64,000 nt of DNA from Adiantum capillus-veneris (lineage: Eukaryota; Streptophyta; Polypodiopsida; Polypodiales; Pteridaceae), in contig CM043970.1 in assembly GCA_014529385.2 (NCBI GenBank), positions 69,749,067 to 69,813,066 of the forward strand, written 5' to 3'. This document shows positions 60,578-64,000 of the stretch, piece after piece. A program made the position numbers and the translations under genes. A model generated the notes under the pieces. The model made no database searches. It saw nothing but the letters and a program-made list of their open reading frames with translations, and was not told the DNA's origin. Position 1 is the stretch's first letter, and every line of letters begins with the position of its first letter.

Positions 60578-60918
60578 GGACAATAAGATTCTCGAAGATA
60601 TTGTTAGTCAAGGCTTACTGGAGAAAAATATCATGCTTGACATTGCTTGGCCGATATGTGTACCAAACATGATGCCTTTTATTTGTTGCTTAACATGGCC
60701 TGGCCGAATTGTATGCCAAATGTGGTGCCTTTGATAATGCCAGCCATAGGCCAACCTAAAGGCCGTCCACTAATGTGGCCGCCAATGAAAGAAGCTATAC
60801 GGCTTGGCGATGCCTTAATCAATATGTACGCCAAAATTAATGCCTACCGCATTGCCTTGGCCGGCATGTATGCCCTAATGTGGTGCCCTTATGAGATAAG
60901 GGCCGCCCGCCCATAACC
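60578..60918 (+). pseudogene. PPR-gene fragment, copy in E4 LTR2
   Basis: Second LTR copy of the segment at 55770-56110, with a few substitutions (LLGDALINMYAKFNAY becomes RLGDALINMYAKINAY). Present because it is part of the LTR. Confidence 0.65.
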
Positions 60919-61321
60919 TTATGAGATAAAGGCCGCCCAATGGGTAAATTAAGGGAAGAAGTGTGAAGCAAAAGAAGGAAAGAGGCATGTCGTAGCAGGC
61001 AGCGAATGCCGACGAGGTAAGAGGGTAAGGAGCTCGCGCAGGCTGCAGAGAGGCTCAGACGGCAGCGTCCAAGAGACGAAACCTGCTCAGTTTGTCAAAG
61101 CGCTCAGATTCGGGGCCAATTCCGTCAAAATCGGCGTTGTCGAATTTCGAGCCTGCCACGTCATAGGGGGGTTTTTTACGCCTCCCTAGCAACGACGGCG
61201 CCGTCGTTGCTAAGGGAGGGGGCACGCTATTAATACGGATGTCTTTTGCATGAGGGTATTGCAAGCCAACGAGGGCAAGAAGAAGCCGGAAGGTAGGAAG
61301 AAGGAGGGTAAGCAACAGAGA

Positions 61322-61660
<339 letters not shown>

Positions 61661-62062
61661 GACCTTGAGCCATAAGAGGAAGCTAAGTTTCGAAGGAGCA
61701 AGAGCACAACATTCTCGCCCTCTCTCGACCATAATCAAGAGGAGGCAGAAGGGAATGAGGCTCGGCTTCAAGCTCACAATTGAATCAGAAAAGCTAGGAA
61801 CTCTCTGACTCAAGATTAAGAAGATCTCAGCAAGGGAAAGATAAGGCGAGGGAAAATCGGCAAGTCGAAGCTTGGCAAGCAAAGGAAGGCAAGCTGAAAC
61901 GTTGTAATTGACAAGCATTCAGGGAGTCTGGGGTTAAGTAGCAAAATAAGGGAGCGGTAAGGTAACCAGGAGAGAGGAAAACATTGCTCTATCATAATTG
62001 GGAATTACAAGCGAATCAAGCAGGGAATTTCACCACATATGTACATCCTGATCAGCTTCAAA

Positions 62063-62644
62063 CTGGATGCAAGACACACAGAAAAAGACTCTGAAAACAC
62101 TTTGAATGCTTAGAATTTGACAAGCAGAATGTTCCAAGCTGCTAATGATTAGCGGAAGTGAAATTCAATTACAAATGTTTGCCGTTAACGGTAGTGATGG
62201 TGACAGGAGAGTTTAACGCTCTCAAATTAGATCATGACTCTAAATTTTTCACTTATGCCTGCCATTAGAGTCATTTGAAGCTGATCAGGACGTACATATC
62301 TAGTGAAATTCCCTGCTTGATGCCCTTGTAATTCCCAATTATGATAGATCAATGTTTTCCTCTCTCCTGGTTACCTTACCGCTCCCTTATTTTGCTACTT
62401 AACCCCAAACTCCCTAAATGCTTGCCGATTACAACGTCTCAGCTTGCCTTCCTTTGCTTGCCAAGCTTCGACTTGCCGATTTTCCCTCGCCTTATCTTTC
62501 CCTTGCTGAGATCTTCTTAATCTTGAGAGAGAGAGTTCCTTGCTTTTCTGATTCAATTGTGAGCTTGAAGCCGAGCCTCATTCCCTTCTGCCTCCTCTTG
62601 ATTATGGCCGAGAGAGGGAGAGAATGTTGTGCTCTTGCTCCTTC
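62063..62644 (-). repeat. Inverted E4 LTR segment
   Basis: Reverse complement of LTR1 positions 57232 down to 56649. Its last 371 bp (62274-62644) pair with 61692-62062 of LTR2, leaving a 211-bp loop (62063-62273). Beyond 62644 the LTR similarity stops. Confidence 0.85.
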
Positions 62645-63728
62645 AAAAATTTAGGTAATTACGTAAATATTAAATCCCTGTTGGCAATTCAATTAGGCTT
62701 ATCCTTAATGCTTTCACACACATTTCACAATCAAAAAGCATTTGGGTGCCCCAATTGACCATCAACCATTGAATCGAGTGGTCTTCGATTGGGCACATAA
62801 ATATCATTGTGTATGTAATGCACCAAAGAGAGAGAAAACTGCCATAAAATTCAAGTGTGTGTGCACCTAATCTTGACTGTGTGCATGTATATAAATTGAA
62901 CAAATTGATGATATGTGAATGTGTAATCATGTAATGGATGTGTATGTTTAATTCCAATCATTGGAGATGTTTAATTGTCAAAAAATTGGGCAAAGATTGA
63001 GTGTGTGTGCACACACATAAATTCTTGATGAGAATTAAGCATTATCTTGTTACAAACAAAATTACTTATTCAAAATTGAACATTAATTTCATTCCAAGTG
63101 AATCAAATCAGGTGGAAAGTGTAGGTCAATTGATTTACACTCCTAATTTTAGCAAGCGATTAGCACACATCGAACTACATTAATCATTCAAGAATTGAAA
63201 TGAGCAAGTGAGTGCACTTACATTGTAATTGCACTCCAAGCTATTCGTTTGCTCCATGCGAAGACGCATCATTGCACACACAAGTGTGTGCACCTCCAAT
63301 TTGGTCCAAAAATTGACCAATGAATGGCCAAAATCAACACTCAAATCAACAAATTAGCACAAGTAACTTGATTAGAGTGATGATTACACATCTTATAAGG
63401 GGACTAAACATACATAACACATCAAAGATTAGTGATTGGGTTATTAAAATTAGTCAAATGCTAGTAGAAATTAGTAATTGTTAGCATCAAATTAGCATGG
63501 AATTGGTCAAAATTAGCATGCAAATAAAGTAAAATTAGTAAGGGTTAGTATAAAATTAGTGAAATTGGGGGTTGGGGATACTCATCACTCAAAATTTAGC
63601 TTCCAAGTACTTGCACACATGATCAAATTAAACTAAAATTGAGTTACACACACACTCAAAACCGATGAAATTAGTAGTGAAATTACTCTTATCAAAGCAT
63701 CCTCTGCTCCTCTAGCTTAGGCAACCGC
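62645..63728. other. AT-rich non-coding sequence
   Basis: No gene. 63420-63560 is rich in AAATTAGYA-type phrases (aaattagcatg, aaattagtaag, aaattagtgaa). If the primer-site call at 63729-63747 is right, this would be the leader of a minus-strand Tat/Athila-type element. Confidence 0.4.
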
Positions 63729-63747
63729 TCCCCGACAACGGCGTCAA
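63729..63747 (-). other. Possible Tat/Athila-type primer-binding site
   Basis: Minus strand TTGACGCCGTTGTCGGGGA, differing at two bases from the TGGCGCCGTTGCCGGGGA-type primer site common in plant Tat/Athila elements, and followed by AGCGGTTGCC. The LTR would lie at 63750 and beyond, leaving the window. Confidence 0.45.
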
Positions 63748-64000
63748 ATATAAGGAGGTAGTCCTAGCATAGGCTAACTCCAACAAAATCATCAATCCAA
63801 TGAGAGCATCACCCGGCTAGGGCATAGAAACATCACACAACTAAGTGAGAAAGCATCATTGGACGCAATGAATAAGAGGATTCAAGCGAATGCCTCTCCA
63901 ATGCAAGTAGAGATTAGCCATGGAAATACTAACTCTAATCACACTCTAATCACTAATCAAGCAATTCCTACACGCATCAAGCCCACTAAAGTTTGACTTG

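Overview
The window looks like nuclear DNA of a land plant with a large, retrotransposon-rich genome. The signs are long LTR retrotransposons nested inside one another, a TNP2-type CACTA transposon with plant-style GT-AG introns, a plant initiator-tRNA-Met primer site, long CT/GT/AT microsatellites, and a decayed PLS-type pentatricopeptide-repeat (PPR) fragment. A non-seed vascular plant such as a fern or lycophyte is a guess that the sequence alone does not prove. I see no intact housekeeping gene, rRNA, tRNA or CRISPR array. The only host-type genes are two tandem FCP1/NIF-like (HAD superfamily) genes at 3769-6367.

Layout. (1) 1-4109: a hairpin-forming ~70-bp minisatellite, together with the first exon of the NIF-like gene, duplicated head to tail at an offset of about 2.6 kb. 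(2) 3769-6367: two NIF-like genes, the first frameshifted and lacking the catalytic Asp. (3) 6370-16258: 'E1', a minus-strand Ty3/Gypsy element with ~2-kb LTRs, whose protease and reverse transcriptase resemble basidiomycete elements more than the usual plant lineages; it is broken by five amber codons and several frameshifts. (4) about 17047-22789: a decayed CACTA transposon (TNP2-like gene plus a second gene) ending in a clear CACTA terminus. (5) 24334-51890: a complex built on 'E2', a minus-strand Ty3/Gypsy element with a second RNase H (Tat-like). Its left LTR holds a coding-free LTR element with a tRNA-iMet primer site (25634-31512, TSD TATTT). Its RT-RNase H junction holds element 'A' (34811-39243, TSD TTGA). 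Its truncated right LTR is followed by a second copy of the left flank and a solo LTR (42595-51886, TSD CCGT). That solo LTR in turn holds element 'B' (43547-49126, plus strand, internally deleted) and a 1.7-kb foldback transposon (49231-50917, TSD GCC). (6) 55105-62644: 'E4', a plus-strand LTR element whose only coding matter is a Gag-like domain joined to a long acidic tail. E4 shares LTR termini, polypurine tract, primer-binding site and Gag similarity with E1, so it is probably a non-autonomous partner. Its LTRs carry PPR-derived sequence, and its 3' LTR is fused to an inverted LTR fragment, making a 371-bp-armed hairpin. (7) 62645-64000: AT-rich sequence with a possible Tat/Athila-type primer-binding site near the right edge.

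The nesting gives an order of events. E2 inserted, its locus was duplicated in tandem, the second copy collapsed to a solo LTR, and then the iMet-primed element, A, B and the foldback inserted. Two insertions can be checked against empty sites inside the window itself, because each LTR copy preserves the undisturbed target of the element that hit the other.
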